This document shows positions 44,820-57,040 of a stretch of DNA of 64,000 bases, in pieces (within the stretch, counting starts at the first letter, position 1; each line of letters starts with the position of its first letter). The position numbers were made by a program, and so were the translations under genes. Origin of the DNA: Agrypnia vestita (taxonomy: Eukaryota; Arthropoda; Insecta; Trichoptera; Phryganeidae); contig JADDOH010008046.1 in assembly GCA_016648135.1 (NCBI GenBank), forward strand, positions 59,896 to 123,895, in the 5' to 3' direction. The notes under the pieces were generated by a model. The model was not told where the DNA came from. It made no database searches and worked only from the letters and a program-made list of their open reading frames with translations.

Positions 44820-45692
44820 TTAAACAAACATACTTTTGATGACTTTCTTGTACGCTTCATTCATATGAATAACCTTTTCCCGCAACTGGGCCGCCTTACA
44901 TTTGGCCGCTGCATTGGTGGGGTCCAGGGCCAGCACCTGGCAAATGTCCGCATAGGCTGCCTCCCAGTCCGCTAACCCCATCAGAGCACAGCCCCTTCTG
45001 TAAAGGGCCTTTTCACTATTTTTCTTAATATTTAACGCTTTATTACACAATTCAATGACAGCTTGATACTCATTAAATTGTAACTGGCAAAAAGCCAAAT
45101 TGTTGTACAAATCAACCTTTAGGCAATCTATTTCATGCATGTCAGAGTCGTCAATCCCTTCCTGATCAACCTTGTCCACAGTTAGGAGGAATTTCAAGGC
45201 TTTACTGAATTTTCTAAACGCTTCAATAAGTCTTTTTTCCTTGGTAAGCTTAATGCCATCATCTTTATGCAGCTTCGCTTTCAAGACTTTCTTTGCCCAG
45301 TGCCAATCGCAATACAAATCGCCTGTAGCAAGATTTGTGAGTGTCACCTTAAGCGTTATTTGTAGAGCTGGTGCCTCATGCTTATCTAGATACGTTATAT
45401 AAATCATACTTGTTTCTTCAAGAAACATATGTCGAATACATCTCTCTATGTCTAAATCTATGTATGATGCAGCAGCCCCAATTGTCCATTTGCCGTCAAA
45501 ATCACTACTCAAAATAACGCTGTCTCCATCGCCGTGATAACCAACATTTTCCTTTTCAATATTCACATCGGATATCACAATATTGCACTCCATCCCTTCG
45601 AGAGGGTTAATAGAATAATCGCCACATACCACAATCTTCTTTTTTATTATTTTATGTTTTAAATCGCTTAACAAAACCTCGTGCCCCTCCAT
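44820..45692 (-). CDS. FKBP-like TPR co-chaperone (bride-of-doubletime / FKBPL type)
   Basis: 290 residues, no intron. Residues about 1-125 resemble an FKBP fold that has lost the peptidyl-prolyl isomerase signature. The segment WTIGAAASYIDLDIERCIRH followed by LEETSMIYIT corresponds to the FKBP region where a bulge and the G-E-x-x-x-Y type residues normally sit. Residues about 140-275 form three TPR helices pairs: a first repeat with RLIEAFRKFSKALKFL, a second with LYNNLAFCQLQFNEYQAVIE, and a third with KALYRRGCALMGLADWEAAY followed by LALDPTNAAAK. The order inactive FKBP plus three TPRs is that of FKBPL and the fly clock co-factor BDBT, which bind Hsp90 C-termini or kinases. The ATG lies directly at the start of the conserved part. 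Which of the two it is orthologous to is not decided here; an FKBP6-like protein is a further possibility. Confidence 0.65.
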   Translation of the reverse strand: MEGHEVLLSDLKHKIIKKKIVVCGDYSINPLEGMECNIVISDVNIEKENVGYHGDGDSVILSSDFDGKWTIGAAASYIDLDIERCIRHMFLEETSMIYITYLDKHEAPALQITLKVTLTNLATGDLYCDWHWAKKVLKAKLHKDDGIKLTKEKRLIEAFRKFSKALKFLLTVDKVDQEGIDDSDMHEIDCLKVDLYNNLAFCQLQFNEYQAVIELCNKALNIKKNSEKALYRRGCALMGLADWEAAYADICQVLALDPTNAAAKCKAAQLREKVIHMNEAYKKVIKSMFV

Positions 45693-46023
45693 TATTATTA
45701 TGGTATTGTTTCTGTACGTGTAGTATATTCGGCGTGATGCATATATTGGAGAGTAAGGAAACTTTAATACTTAGACATGTTTTAAAATGGTTATATTAGT
45801 AAATGTATAGTTTTCAATAATCACAAAGAAAAAAGCTTGTCACCGGCTTCTGACACTTTTGGCTATATAAATATAAATAAATAGAAATTGCTAGAAATAG
45901 ACACTAGCATCCATAGATTATCAAATTCTTTTATAACTCTCAATGATTCATAATAACCGAATGTTCATTGCTGCACCTGCGCGAATGCACAAGAAGTACC
46001 TACTAGTTATTGCTTATATTACT
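45693..46023. other. Upstream region of the FKBP-like gene
   Basis: Probably holds its promoter and 5' UTR (minus strand). No clear TATA/Inr combination can be defended. Confidence 0.35.
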
Positions 46024-46094
46024 TGATGTACCGGAGAAGGGGGGGGGGGTCTGAGGTGATATAAAATCACGGTGTGATAAACCGGTCGGGAGAT

Positions 46095-46988
46095 AAGTTT
46101 ACAGTCTCAGTGAAAGGTGAATTTTCTTCCACAAGACAAATACCGATGGGGGTGCCCCAGGGCAGCCTGCTCGGTCCGCATTTATTTAACATATTTACTC
46201 ACGACATTCCCTCTTTACAGAACTGCACGCGTGCCATCTTCGCAGACGACACAGCGCTACTCTCCACCTCCCGAAGTCCCGACCTGGCCTCCAGACAGCT
46301 CCAGGGTGCACTAACCCAAATGGTGGCATACTACCGCCAATGGAAGCTAAAGCTAAACGAGGACAAGACGGAGACCATACTCTTCTCTCACTACTCCAGA
46401 CCACCTCCACGAGTAAAAATACTCGTGAACGAAAGCGAGATCGAGTGGTCAAAAGAGGTTAAATACCTCGGCCTGACGCTCGATTCTCGCCTTACTTGGA
46501 ATTCTCACATTAAAAACACCCGGCATAAAGCGAACCGAGCCATCGGCTCGCTTCGCTCTATATTCAACAGGACCGGCGCACTTTCCATCAAAAACAAAAA
46601 CACTCTATACAATTCCATGATTTTACCTACCATCACATACGCTGCACCTGCCTTCAGCAGCATACAAGACACCAAATACGAAAAACTACAAGTTATACAA
46701 AACAAATCACTTAAAATCATATACAACACATCACCCAGAACAAATATTAAAAAGATGCACCATCAGCACAAGGTGGACACAATTAAACAATGCTTCCACA
46801 AATTATCAGACAATTTCCACAAATCATGCACTTTTCCATTACAAGAAAATTCACTAATCCGTAATCTCGGTTCATATGAACACGATATTAGTCTTCTGCC
46901 TTTCAGATACCGATACAGACTGCCCCGTCATTACTTCATGAAGCAACAAAATGCGCTCGATCCTCCGGAGCGAGCGCATCAAGGCTGA
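46095..46988 (+). CDS. 5'-truncated jockey-clade LINE ORF2 (reverse transcriptase half)
   Basis: The open frame enters from the flanking LTR and is element-derived from about 46,095. It encodes the RT from the GVPQGSLLGP motif, through the catalytic AIFADDTALL (F-A-D-D), LKLNEDKTETILF, a VKYLGLTLDSRLTW motif, to the thumb and a C-terminal region ending near RYRLPRHYF. The first catalytic aspartate, fingers and endonuclease are missing through 5' truncation, so it is not autonomous. The frame has no internal stop, so the insertion is fairly recent. Jockey clade is inferred from the FADD box and VKYLG.LD motif style. Confidence 0.85.
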   Translation, partial: KFTVSVKGEFSSTRQIPMGVPQGSLLGPHLFNIFTHDIPSLQNCTRAIFADDTALLSTSRSPDLASRQLQGALTQMVAYYRQWKLKLNEDKTETILFSHYSRPPPRVKILVNESEIEWSKEVKYLGLTLDSRLTWNSHIKNTRHKANRAIGSLRSIFNRTGALSIKNKNTLYNSMILPTITYAAPAFSSIQDTKYEKLQVIQNKSLKIIYNTSPRTNIKKMHHQHKVDTIKQCFHKLSDNFHKSCTFPLQENSLIRNLGSYEHDISLLPFRYRYRLPRHYFMKQQNALDPPERAHQG

Positions 46989-47354
46989 CAGCATCGACTT
47001 GTACACCGAAATTATGATCTGTAAATAAATAAATATTATTTAAGTCGTAGTTGAATTTTTTATTATAGTTACTATTAATTTATAATAAGGCGGCACTATA
47101 CATAAAGTGTCGCGCCTAGTTAATTTCACCTTTTTAAATATCACGTAAAATGTTTAGTGGGTTTTTTATTAAAAATTTTTTACCCTTTCGAATTCATGTA
47201 AAATATAAAACATACGATGTTTATTACAATAAGTAGTTAGCAAAAGTGTCAAAGTTATAGAACTGACGCACTTGTAGAAGTAGAACTAGGCGGTCTAGCC
47301 GCATGTAAAGTACTCAGAGTATCGTAGACTCTAAGGAATCGAAAAAAAAAAAAA
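46989..47354 (+). mobile_element. 3' UTR and poly(A) tail of the jockey-type LINE
   Basis: Non-coding tail ending in an A-run (about 47,342-47,355). The block ACCGGTCGGGAGA at 46,081-46,093 is repeated at 47,355-47,367, a target duplication of about 13-15 bp. The uninterrupted target is seen at 53,010-53,030. Confidence 0.85.
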
Positions 47355-47688
47355 ACCGGTCGGGAGATCTCAGATCTACGTATGCCGGCGGTTACGCCCT
47401 CCCCTAGGTACAATCAAAACGTCAGGTGACTGACTGGGACACTGATATCTCGAGGCGGGTGAAGGGATATAAAAATAATAAAATTGAAACAATTTCGCAA
47501 GTTTCTATATTGAGCAAAGTAGCAAATGATCTACATAAAACGAGGCAAAGTGGTAGTCAGTTTACAATTTAAATTAATCTTAATCTAGAGAGGGAAACAA
47601 AATAGTAAACAACAAAAAAAAACGAAGCACATACAGAGTCTGATCTTAAAGTTAAAATGGGTGGTGACGAGAACCCTTTTTGGTAGCA

Positions 47689-48267
47689 CTAGGCGAGCGG
47701 GAGAAAAAAGTCTTTAAGCTGGTAAACCTGTTTGCGGAGAACGTGAAGGGTGTCTTCTTCGTGCCGCTTCTTTCGGTCGGCGGCGGCTTCTGCTGGTCCC
47801 CCTCTGTGGATGCCGGCTTCTTCTACGGCTTCTGGCGTCGTCGGGGTACTCGTGCGGTCGTCGGCAGAGCGTCGGTTCTCCGTCGCGGTGGTACACTGCG
47901 GCGTCGCGGCGGCACTGATACTTAGGCGTTTGCGGCGGTGCGTCACAGCACTCGGTAGCGAATGGCGGTTGTTACCGTTCGAACTTTCGCTCCTCCAGGA
48001 GTTACTAGAGTGATCGGCGATGCTGTTTTTACGGGCACCGCTAGAATCTCTAGCTTCTCCACACTCTCGACTTCTCAACTCCTCCACACTCAACTCAACT
48101 GCCTTCTTGGCGGCTGGCTTCGCCTTATATTCTCTCCCCGGCGACCCAGGGTGTGGTCGCGGGGACTCGAGGGGGAAGCCTCCAGTTGGTCTTTCGCCGA
48201 TTGGCTCCTTTGATGTCGCCTCCGTCCCTCCTAGGTCCCGATTGACGCTATTGGTTACTGAACCCAA
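47689..48267 (-). other. GC-rich zone of the giant LTR with an open minus-strand frame
   Basis: A 192-codon frame is open on the minus strand in LTR copy 1, rich in S, R, E, A and T, with no domain that I recognise. In copy 2 the corresponding zone (53,400-53,990) has many indels and a 48-bp tandem duplication that disrupt it. GC-rich low-complexity sequence gives long frames by chance, so I do not call a gene. Confidence 0.25.
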
Positions 48268-51199
48268 TGTTGCCTCCGTTCCGCCCCCTATTGTTCTCCC
48301 AGTTTGCGGCTAATCTCGATGCTTTTCTGGTATGTAGGCCTAAACACTTTGTTATTTCACGAACGCTTTGTTCACTGTTCATATCCCTATCCCGTCACCA
48401 AAAAAAACATTGCAAAATGAATTAAACTTAAGGAAAATATTACAGTACAAATTGGCAAAGGCGGAAAATTGAAAACACAAATTCGCATCAACACTTATTA
48501 CCCAAAAAACAAAACTGCTTACATATACATACTTAATTAAATCGACACGCCAGATAGACATATTTTTATCGACCAGTTATTTCTACCATTATTGACTAAT
48601 TACATGGGATTGAACGTAGGGTTTCATTAGATCACAGTAAAATTCCTTAAGTATGCATTACAATATCAATCTTATTATTAAGTGTCAGTTTGATTCTTAC
48701 AGTAGGCCTCCCAATATTTAACGTTATTTATACATTACATCATTACAGGTCAATCCTTATCATTTACATTGATTATCTTCGATGCCTCCACAAAATCATT
48801 ATTATTTCTTTTTTTTTATGATAAACCGGACGGTATTTAAAATTTACCACTCCGCATATTCTCTTCCTTTCTTTTTCTTTTTAATTTTTTTTCTTTAACA
48901 ATGACAACATGTACTTGATACTTAGTTTTATTTTTAATTTTAGCTTAAATAAAACAAGCTATCGTACTTCTTAGTTGGACCAAACATAATTGTCAATATG
49001 TGACATAGAGATACAAAACAAAGGGCTAAAATTATACAGACATCGTGGCATTTCTTAGTGAATCAATTAACATAAAAACTTATTTACATGGGATACATGC
49101 TTCAAGCGGGTCCCCTAATGTTAATGTTCTGTATACATCTTTGTAATTTCTTTGCCACTTACCCAAAAGGAATGCTTACATATACTAACATAATCAAATT
49201 CGATAGACATTTTTTTTTTAAGAAATTATGTTAAACCTTATTACTAGAAGAAAAATTAAGAAAACTTGGGGTAAATTAATTAATGTAGCATTATTTACAC
49301 CTAAACAATGAAAATTCTTACTTCAATATGTAAGCTGGATTGAATGCAAAACATTTTTTTTAGGACTTTCATTATACTAATCATTATCTTATCAAATCAG
49401 CTTTCTTCCACCCCTGGTATAAGGATATAAGAAAAGAATAAAAATAGAGAACACTAAAAAAATTATATAAGCCACATTCCACCAGGCAGACAATTGAAAA
49501 TTTTCCAAACAAGAATTATTTTGAAACACTACCAATAACGGAAGTCCCTACTATAATTAACTAACTTCAGAATTTTCGTTTTGTTTTTCTTTTTTTAAAG
49601 CGGACAAATACCAAAGTGAATGGTGTATCGTAAAGAGTGAAATTAATTATTTGAGCTTTATTATTACTAGATTAAAACAACTATTTTAAAACTGACCGAT
49701 AAATCATCTTGCTTAAACGAGTAATCAAAACAATAATTGCATGTTTACAGATAGGTTATATACCTACAACCTACAAATTTGTATAAAAAAAAACACAATA
49801 TTGGGATCTTGAACAACTAATGACAAATTAACATTATTCTTAAAAATAATTAAAACTCACAAATTAACATTATTCAACTAGGTGTATGTAATACATGAAA
49901 ACATAAGACATGAAAGCCTCGATCTAAAGTAATATTAATGTTTATTCCAACACGGCTTTTACTTATTTGCAATTAATTAAACTATTTTGTTTCAACCCCG
50001 TGTGCTAAAATTCATTCTGCAGACAGATTTCAAAAGACTAAAAAGTCGGAATCTTATATCTCGTCAACCGTGTTACATCTTTTCACGAGATAATATTCTA
50101 TTACGTTATATATTATATATTACATCAATATCAAACATCGTCGGCAATAATACAATCAAGTTTTTTTCCTTTTATTACGATCAATACATTTTTTATTATT
50201 TGCTACAAGTTAGATTAATTCGGTATGATCTCGTTATTATTTCAAATTGTAATGTCCCGTTCATTTCGGTACTTAACAATAGAATACAGAATAAATGAGA
50301 AAACTACATATAAAACGAGTAACATCCACCTGCAGAGGTGGCCTGGGTTATCTAAACTATCATTACCTTACTTAAATTAAACATATCAGTTGCTCATTAA
50401 TTAGGTACATATTACATTGATATTATGATTCACCACTTTGCCTCAATTTCTAATTCGGCCTCCACCTTCTTAATTGATTGACCCCTGTTATCTTTATTGA
50501 TAATGACCGCCTGGTCGTGCGTCGCGGGATCTTCGCGCCCTTATAATAATCATATAATTTATACGATCCTACATCTCGCGGATAGGTCGCCATGTCAGCG
50601 CTTTCTAAAACGTCTCTATTGTCTGTCGAGGACAATAGTAAGTTTACTGCGACGACTTTCGGAATTATTATCTTGTTTTTCTAAAAAATGTCTTTCCCAA
50701 AACAATGGCGACTTCTCTAACAAAACGCAGCTTTCTAAACCGTTTCCCATGTGTTCGCATTTGGCCAAGATGTTCTTTCTATTGTTTAATCGGGGTTAGA
50801 GATATACGTCCCGCTGCAAGAAAAGATTTACCGTTTTTTACCCTTTCGAGATGTTACCTAAGAACAAAAGGTTGCGAACGTATTGTCCATCCTAACAAAA
50901 GGCCGTGCACTCTTAATGTCTTCGGCGATGCCCAACGCCCTCGGCAACCCTAACTTTCTAATTTCATTGTTTCGTATGTTTTATGGCGGGCTATCCTAAG
51001 GGCGATCGTCCGTCGCAATGTTATTTTTTTTAAACAATAGATCACATATTTCGTCCTCGGACAAAAGATCGAACATGCCGGGGCTGTTCTGGCTGTGACC
51101 ACATGGCGCGTGATTTTCGAAACGTGGGCGCTTTGATCTCGGTATTGCCCTAGGACAAAATTAATAACCTGGTTCGCGTCATATTCCGGTACATCAACA

Positions 51200-52739
51200 G
51201 CCGAATATGATATGAACGGGTATCAATCAATCAGGATTGATAGCCGCGAGACGCTTCGCGTCCTTCCTATATCAAGATTAAAATGCACTTGCCAAGGGAG
51301 GGGGAGCGGGAAATTTAAGAACACCAACCACCAGTATTTGAATATTTAAACAATTTATTTAATTAAAACAGAATTCTTATCTTTAGACTTATCAACTAAA
51401 AAAAAAAATATCACTAACTTAAAACTAATCCTAATCTAAACGCAAGTAGTCCTGATTCACAAACGTTATCGTGTCCTATCACTCGTTGCACGGAACACAT
51501 TTCACTATCCGTGGCCCTCATAGCCGCGGTCGTGGTTGCCGCGGGTGGCTCCTCTGGCACACCGCGTCGCGTGCTTGCTACGAGCGCGGGATCCGCGAGC
51601 CGCGCGCGTCTTGCCGCGTCGGTCGCGGGATCCGCGCCGTCATCTGGCGGGGGCGCGGTGTCCTATCCCAGGCCACGCGCTCTGTCCCGCCGATTGTCGC
51701 CGCTGCGTCGCATCGCCGGGAGACTTCCTCCTGGAACTCCTCGTGGAGGACCGGCCGCCATCCGAGGCAAGGCGGCCATCCTCGCCGTCGCGTCTTCTTC
51801 TCTGCGGGTGGCGTCCCGGGGCTGATACTCGCCTCACCGGGAGGGAGGTCGGGGCGAACTGATCCGGGCTTGCCACACCGACCTCTCTTCTAGCTGCCCA
51901 GGGAGCCTCTCCCCGCGCACCCTTTCTCCATACTCACAACCCGCGCGGGGGCTGAATACGTCCGAAATATTCGCGCGTAAATATTTTCGGCGCGAAAACC
52001 ATTATACTCGGCAATGTTCGTAAATTACTGCTTGCGTTATCACACCTAATACTAGCCACGAAATAGTATTTACTAACAAATCTTATTCTAAAATAACATT
52101 ATCTTATTCTAAAATAATAATCTTATTCTAGGGTTAACGCCGCAAAACAGGACTGCGTTGTTCGCTCGCATCTGTTTTGCTGGCCCAAAAAAAAGGTCAA
52201 CTTAAGGACGGAATTCCTAGAATAAAGCGATTCGGAGCGGCACAAATTAACGCGGTTATATCATACTAATTACTGCGTATACAAATCAATGTACGTGTTT
52301 ATAAAGTTATTATATGAAAAAAAATATTTTGGGACTGACCGTAAGAGTCAGATAGATTTCGTTTAAGTGTAAAAGGTAAGGATATTTACAATTTTATGGT
52401 TCCTTGCAGGTACTCTATCATTTTCCTCACTTAATTTTCTAGGATCAATATTGACGGAGTTATTAATTTTGCCGAAAATACATACTCGTAAACCAGAATT
52501 AATTTTTATTTTTCCGTGCTGGATACTACAATAAATTCAAACGATAATATGTTTAACCAGATAAAAATTATTTTAAAAAGTTTTCTGAAAAAAAAGTTGG
52601 ATACACTCTCCTTTATGTAAGTAAATGATATGTGTTCTTATCATTTGATGAGAAATTACACACTTATCAATATTAGTGTTTTATTTTGCCGTGAATTATT
52701 TAAAAAAGTTTATTTATTTATTTAAATTTTAAAAAGCCA
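51200..52739. other. Unassigned segment between the giant LTRs, with a GC-rich core
   Basis: 51,500-51,960 is very GC-rich (CGCGGGATCCGCGAGCCGCG) with overlapping open frames in several phases and no domain. Its layout (T/A-rich flank with a TAATCCTAATCTAAA block, GC-rich core) recalls the giant LTR without being alignable by eye. It may be a diverged relative. Confidence 0.35.
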
Positions 52740-52947
52740 AGTTTGCTCGGGCCTTAAAAACCTTCCAAATCCAATTGGAACCATTTCAATTAGAATTTTT
52801 ACGTGATTTTTATCATTTTCTTTAACTTTTGTTGAAACGAATAAATTTTTCGTATTCGATTGAAGTTACTGTTATGACACGTTTTGTAAAAAATAAGTCA
52901 CAAATATTGAAAAAATATGCAAATTATCACTTCAAAAGGCGTGAAGT
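52740..52947. mobile_element. FB-family foldback fragment at the LTR insertion point
   Basis: AACCTTCCAAATCCAATTGG, TTTTTCGTATTCGATTGAAG and ACACGTTTTGTAAAAAATAA resemble the FB core. It is cut off at 52,947 by the giant LTR. Confidence 0.55.
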
Positions 52948-55900
52948 TGATATACCGGAGTAGGGGGGGTAAGGTCTGAGGTGATATAAAATCACGGTGT
53001 GGTAAACCGGCCGGGAGATCTCAGATCTACGTAAGCCGGCGGTTACGCCCTCCCCTAGGTACAATCAAAACGTCAGGTGACTGACTAGGACACTGATATC
53101 TCGAGGCGGGTGAAGGGATATAAAAATAATAAAATCGAAACAATTTCACAAGTTTCTATATTGGGTAAAGTAGCAAATTAATTTACATGAAACATTAATC
53201 TTAACCTACATACGACGCAGCAAAGTGGTTACTAATTTAAAAATTACATGAACCCTAATTTAGAGGGAGAGGACAAGATTATAAACAAAGAAAAAAAAAA
53301 CAAAACACATAAAAAATCTGATCTTACTGCTAAAATGGATGGTGACGAGATTAAATTAACACTTCGGTAGAACCAGGTGGGCGGAGAAAAAGTCTTTAGA
53401 TCGGGGTAACCTGTTTCGGAGAGTTCGGCAGGTGTCTTCTTCGTGCTGCTTCGTGGTGGGCGGCGGCTTCTGGCGTCGGCGTCGTCCTCTGACTGTGCAG
53501 GCTACGTCGGCGGCTTCTGACGTCGGCGTCGTCCTCTGACTGTGCAGGCTACGTCGGCGGCTTCTGACGTCGGCGTCGTGGCGGTCGGCAGCGGGGCGTC
53601 GCTTCTTTTGTCACTGGGCGTCGCGGCGGTACACTGTGCGTCGCGGTTTCTGATACGTCGTTTCTGGCGTCGCGATGCCGATTCGGTGGTCGCTACCGTT
53701 CGGACTTACTTTCTTCGAGAGTTACCAGGGTATTCGGCCGGACCGATTTTACGGGTCAGGCTAGAGTTCCTGGTTTCTCCACCTTCAGCTTCTAACTTCA
53801 ACTCATAACTGATTTCTTGGCGGCTGGCTTGGCCTTATATTCTCTCCCCGGCGACCCAGGGTGTGGTCGCGGGGGCTCGAGGGGAAGCCTCCAGTTGGTC
53901 TTTCGCCGATTGGCTCCTTTGATGTCCGCCTCCGTCGTTCATTCGTCTCCTCTCAGGTCCCGATTGACGCTATTCCCGATTGACGCTATTGGTTACCGAA
54001 CCCAATGTTGCCTCCGTTCCGCCCCCTATTGTTCTCCCAGTTTGCGGCTAATTTCGATGCTTTTCTGGTATGTAGGCCTAAACACTTTGTTATTTCACGA
54101 ACGCTTTGTTCACTGTTCATATCCCTATCCCGTCACCAAAAAAAATTGCAAAGTGAATTAAACTTAAGGAAAATATTACAGTACAAATTGGCAAAGGCGG
54201 AAAATTGAAAACACAAATTCGCATCAACACTTATTACCCAAAAAACAAAACTGCTTACATATACATACTTAATTAAATCGACACGCCAGATAGACATATT
54301 TTTATCGACCAGTTATTTCTACCATTATTGACTAATTACATGGGATTGAACGTAGGGTTTCATTAGATCATAGTAAAATTCCTTAAGTATGCATTACAAT
54401 ATCAATCTTATTATTAAGTGTCAGTTTGATTCTTACAGTAGGCCTCCCAATATTTAACGTTATTTATACATTACATCATTACAGGTCAATCCTTATCATT
54501 AACATTGATTTAACGCTATTTATACATTACATCATTACAGGTCAATCCTTATCATTTACATTGATTATCTTCGATGCCTCCACAAAATCATTATTATTTC
54601 TTTTTTTTTTTTATGATAAACCGGACGGTATTTAAAATTTACCACTCCGCATATTCTCTTCCTTTCTTTTTCTTTTTAATTTTTTTTCTTTAACAATGAC
54701 AACATGTACTTGATACTTAGTTTTATTTTTAATTTTAGCTTAAATAAAACAAGCTATCGTACTTCTTAGTTGGACCAAACATAATTGTCAATATGTGACA
54801 TAGAGATACAAAACAAAGGGCTAAAATTATACAGACATCGTGGCATTTCTTAGTGAATCAATTAACATAAAAACTTATTTACATGGGATACATGCTTCAA
54901 GCGGGTCCCCTAATGTTAATGTTCTGTATACATCTTTGTAATTTCTTTGCCACTTACCCAAAAGGAATGCTTACATATACTAACATAATCAAATTCGATA
55001 GACATTTTTTTTTTTAAGAAATTATGTTAAACCTTATTACTAGAAGAAAAATTAAGAAAACTTGGCGTAAATTAATTAATGTAGCATTATTTACACCTAA
55101 ATAATGAAAATTCTTACTTATTGAAGTACATATTGATGTAAGCTGGATTGAATGCAAAACATTTTTTTTTAGGACTTTCATTATACTAATCATTATCTTA
55201 TCAAATCAGCTTTCTTCCACCCCTGGTATAAGAATAAAAATAGAGAACACTAAAAAAAATTATATAAGCCACATTCCACCAGGCAGACAATTGAAAATTT
55301 TCCAAACAAGAATTATTTTGAAACACTACCAGTAGCGGAAGTCCCTACTACAATTAACTAACTTAAGAATTTTCGTTATGTTTTTCTTTTTTTAAAGCGG
55401 ACAAATACCAAAGTGAATGGTGTATCGTAAAGAGTGAAATTAATTACAAATAAATAATAATAAAGCTCAAAAGCTTTATTATTACTAGATTAAAACAACT
55501 ATTTTAAAACAGACCGACAAATCATATTGCTTAAACGAGTAATCAAAACAATAATTGCATGTTTACAGATAGGTTATATACCTACAACCTACAAATTTGT
55601 ATAAAAAAAACACAATATTGGGAGCTTGAATAACTAATGACAAATTAACATTATTCTTAAAAATAATTAAAACTCACAAATTAACATTATTCAACTAGGT
55701 GTATGTAATATATGAAAACATAAGACATGAAAGCCTCGATCTAAAGTAATATTAATGTTTATTCCAACACGGCATTTACTTATTTGCAATTAATTAAACT
55801 ATTTTGTTTCAACCCCGTGTGCTAAAATTCATTCTGCAGACAGATTTCAAAAGACTAAAAAGTCGGAATCTTATATCTCGTCAACCGTGTTACATCTTTT

Positions 55901-57027
55901 CACGAGATAATATTCTATTACGTTATATATTATATATTACATCAATATCAAACATCGTCGGCAATAATACAATCAAGTTTTTTTTCCTTTTGTTACGATC
56001 AATACATTTTTTATTATTTGCTACAAGTTAGATTAATTCGGGATGATCTCGTTATTATTTCAAATTGCAATGTCCCGTTCATTTCGGTACTTAACAATAG
56101 AATACAGAATAAATGAGAAAACTACATATAAAACGAGTAACATCCACCTGCAGAGGTGGCCTGGGTTATCTAAACTATCATTACCTTACTTAAATTAAAC
56201 ATATCAGTTGCTCATTAATTAGGTACATATTACATTGATATTATGATTCACCACTTTGCCTCAATTTCTAATTCGGCCTCTACCTTCTTAATTGATTGAC
56301 CCCTGTTATCTTTATTGATAATGACCGCCTGGTCGTGCGTTGCGGGATCCTCGCGCCCTTATAATAATAATATAATTTATACGATCCTACATCTCGCGGA
56401 TAGTGTCGCCATGTGGGGGATCGGTATGTCAGCGCTTTCTAAAACATCTCTATTGTCTGTCGAGGACAATAGTAAGTTTACTGCGACGACTTTCGGAATT
56501 ATTATCTTGTTTTTCTAAAAAATGTCTTTCCCAAAACAATGGCGACTTCTCTAACAAACGCAGCTTTCTAAACCGTTGTCCCATGTGTTCGCATTTGGCC
56601 AAGATGTTCTTTCTATTGTTTAATCGGGGTTAGAGATATACGTCCCGCTGCAAGAAAAGGTTTACCGTTTTTACCCTTCCAAGATGTTACTTAAGAACAA
56701 AAGGTTGCGAACGTATTGTCCATCCTAACAAAAGGCCGTGCACTCTTAATGTCTTCGGCGATGCCCAACGCCCTCGGCAACCCTAACTTTCTAATTCATT
56801 GTTTCGTATGTTTTATGGCGGGCTATCCTAAGGGCGATCGTCCGTCGCAATGTTATTTTTTTGAACAATAGGTCACATATTTCGTCCTCGAACAAAAGAT
56901 CGAACATGCCGGGGCTGTGGCTGTGACCACATGGCGCGTGATCTTCGAAACATGGGCGCTTTGATTTCGGTATTGCCCTAGGACAAAATTAATAACCTGG
57001 TTCGCGTCATATTCCGGTACATCAACA
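52948..57027 (-). mobile_element. Giant LTR, copy 2: 3' LTR of the minus-strand element, 4,080 bp
   Basis: On the plus strand it starts TGATATACCGGAGTAGGGGG and ends ATATTCCGGTACATCAACA, that is TG...CA with inverted tips (CCGGTA(T/C)ATCA). Its first 188 bp are identical to 58,964-59,151. Its right border abuts a C7 run (minus-strand polypurine tract) at 57,031-57,037. Inside are a GC-rich zone (about 53,390-53,990) and long AT-rich stretches. No retroviral motif is found in it. LTRs of 4 kb are far longer than the usual 0.2-2 kb. Confidence 0.8.
53473..53577. repeat. 48-bp tandem duplication in the GC-rich zone of LTR copy 2
   Basis: CGTCGGCGTCGTCCTCTGAC through GGCTACGTCGGCGGCTTCTG occurs twice in direct succession; absent from copy 1. 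Confidence 0.8.
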
Positions 57028-57029
57028 CG

Positions 57030-57040
57030 CACCCCCCCGA
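57030..57040 (-). promoter_or_regulatory. Polypurine tract of the giant-LTR element
   Basis: Minus strand CGGGGGGGTGCG directly precedes the LTR start TGTTGATGTACCGG. Such a tract primes plus-strand synthesis. Confidence 0.6.

Larger units (their letters stand above)
46024..51199 (-). mobile_element. Giant LTR, copy 1 (older, interrupted by a LINE)
   Basis: Collinear with 52,948-57,027 over its whole length apart from the LINE at 46,095-47,354. It has the same ends: TGATGTACCGGAGAAGG at the left and ATTCCGGTACATCAACA at the right on the plus strand, so TG...CA with inverted tips. Net length is about 3.9 kb. Unlike copy 2, there is no polypurine tract at its right border and no matching short duplication at the two borders (TTACT against GCCGA). 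It is therefore not a clean solo LTR; it may be left over from recombination between elements. Confidence 0.75.

Noticed and set aside
47689..48267. 192-codon protein encoded in the giant LTR
   Set aside because: No domain, low-complexity GC-rich composition, several overlapping frames open at once, and the frame is broken in LTR copy 2.
53470..53580. CRISPR-like or protein tandem repeat
   Set aside because: Only two adjoining 48-bp copies without spacers, in a GC-rich LTR zone. No CRISPR array exists in this window, which is eukaryotic.
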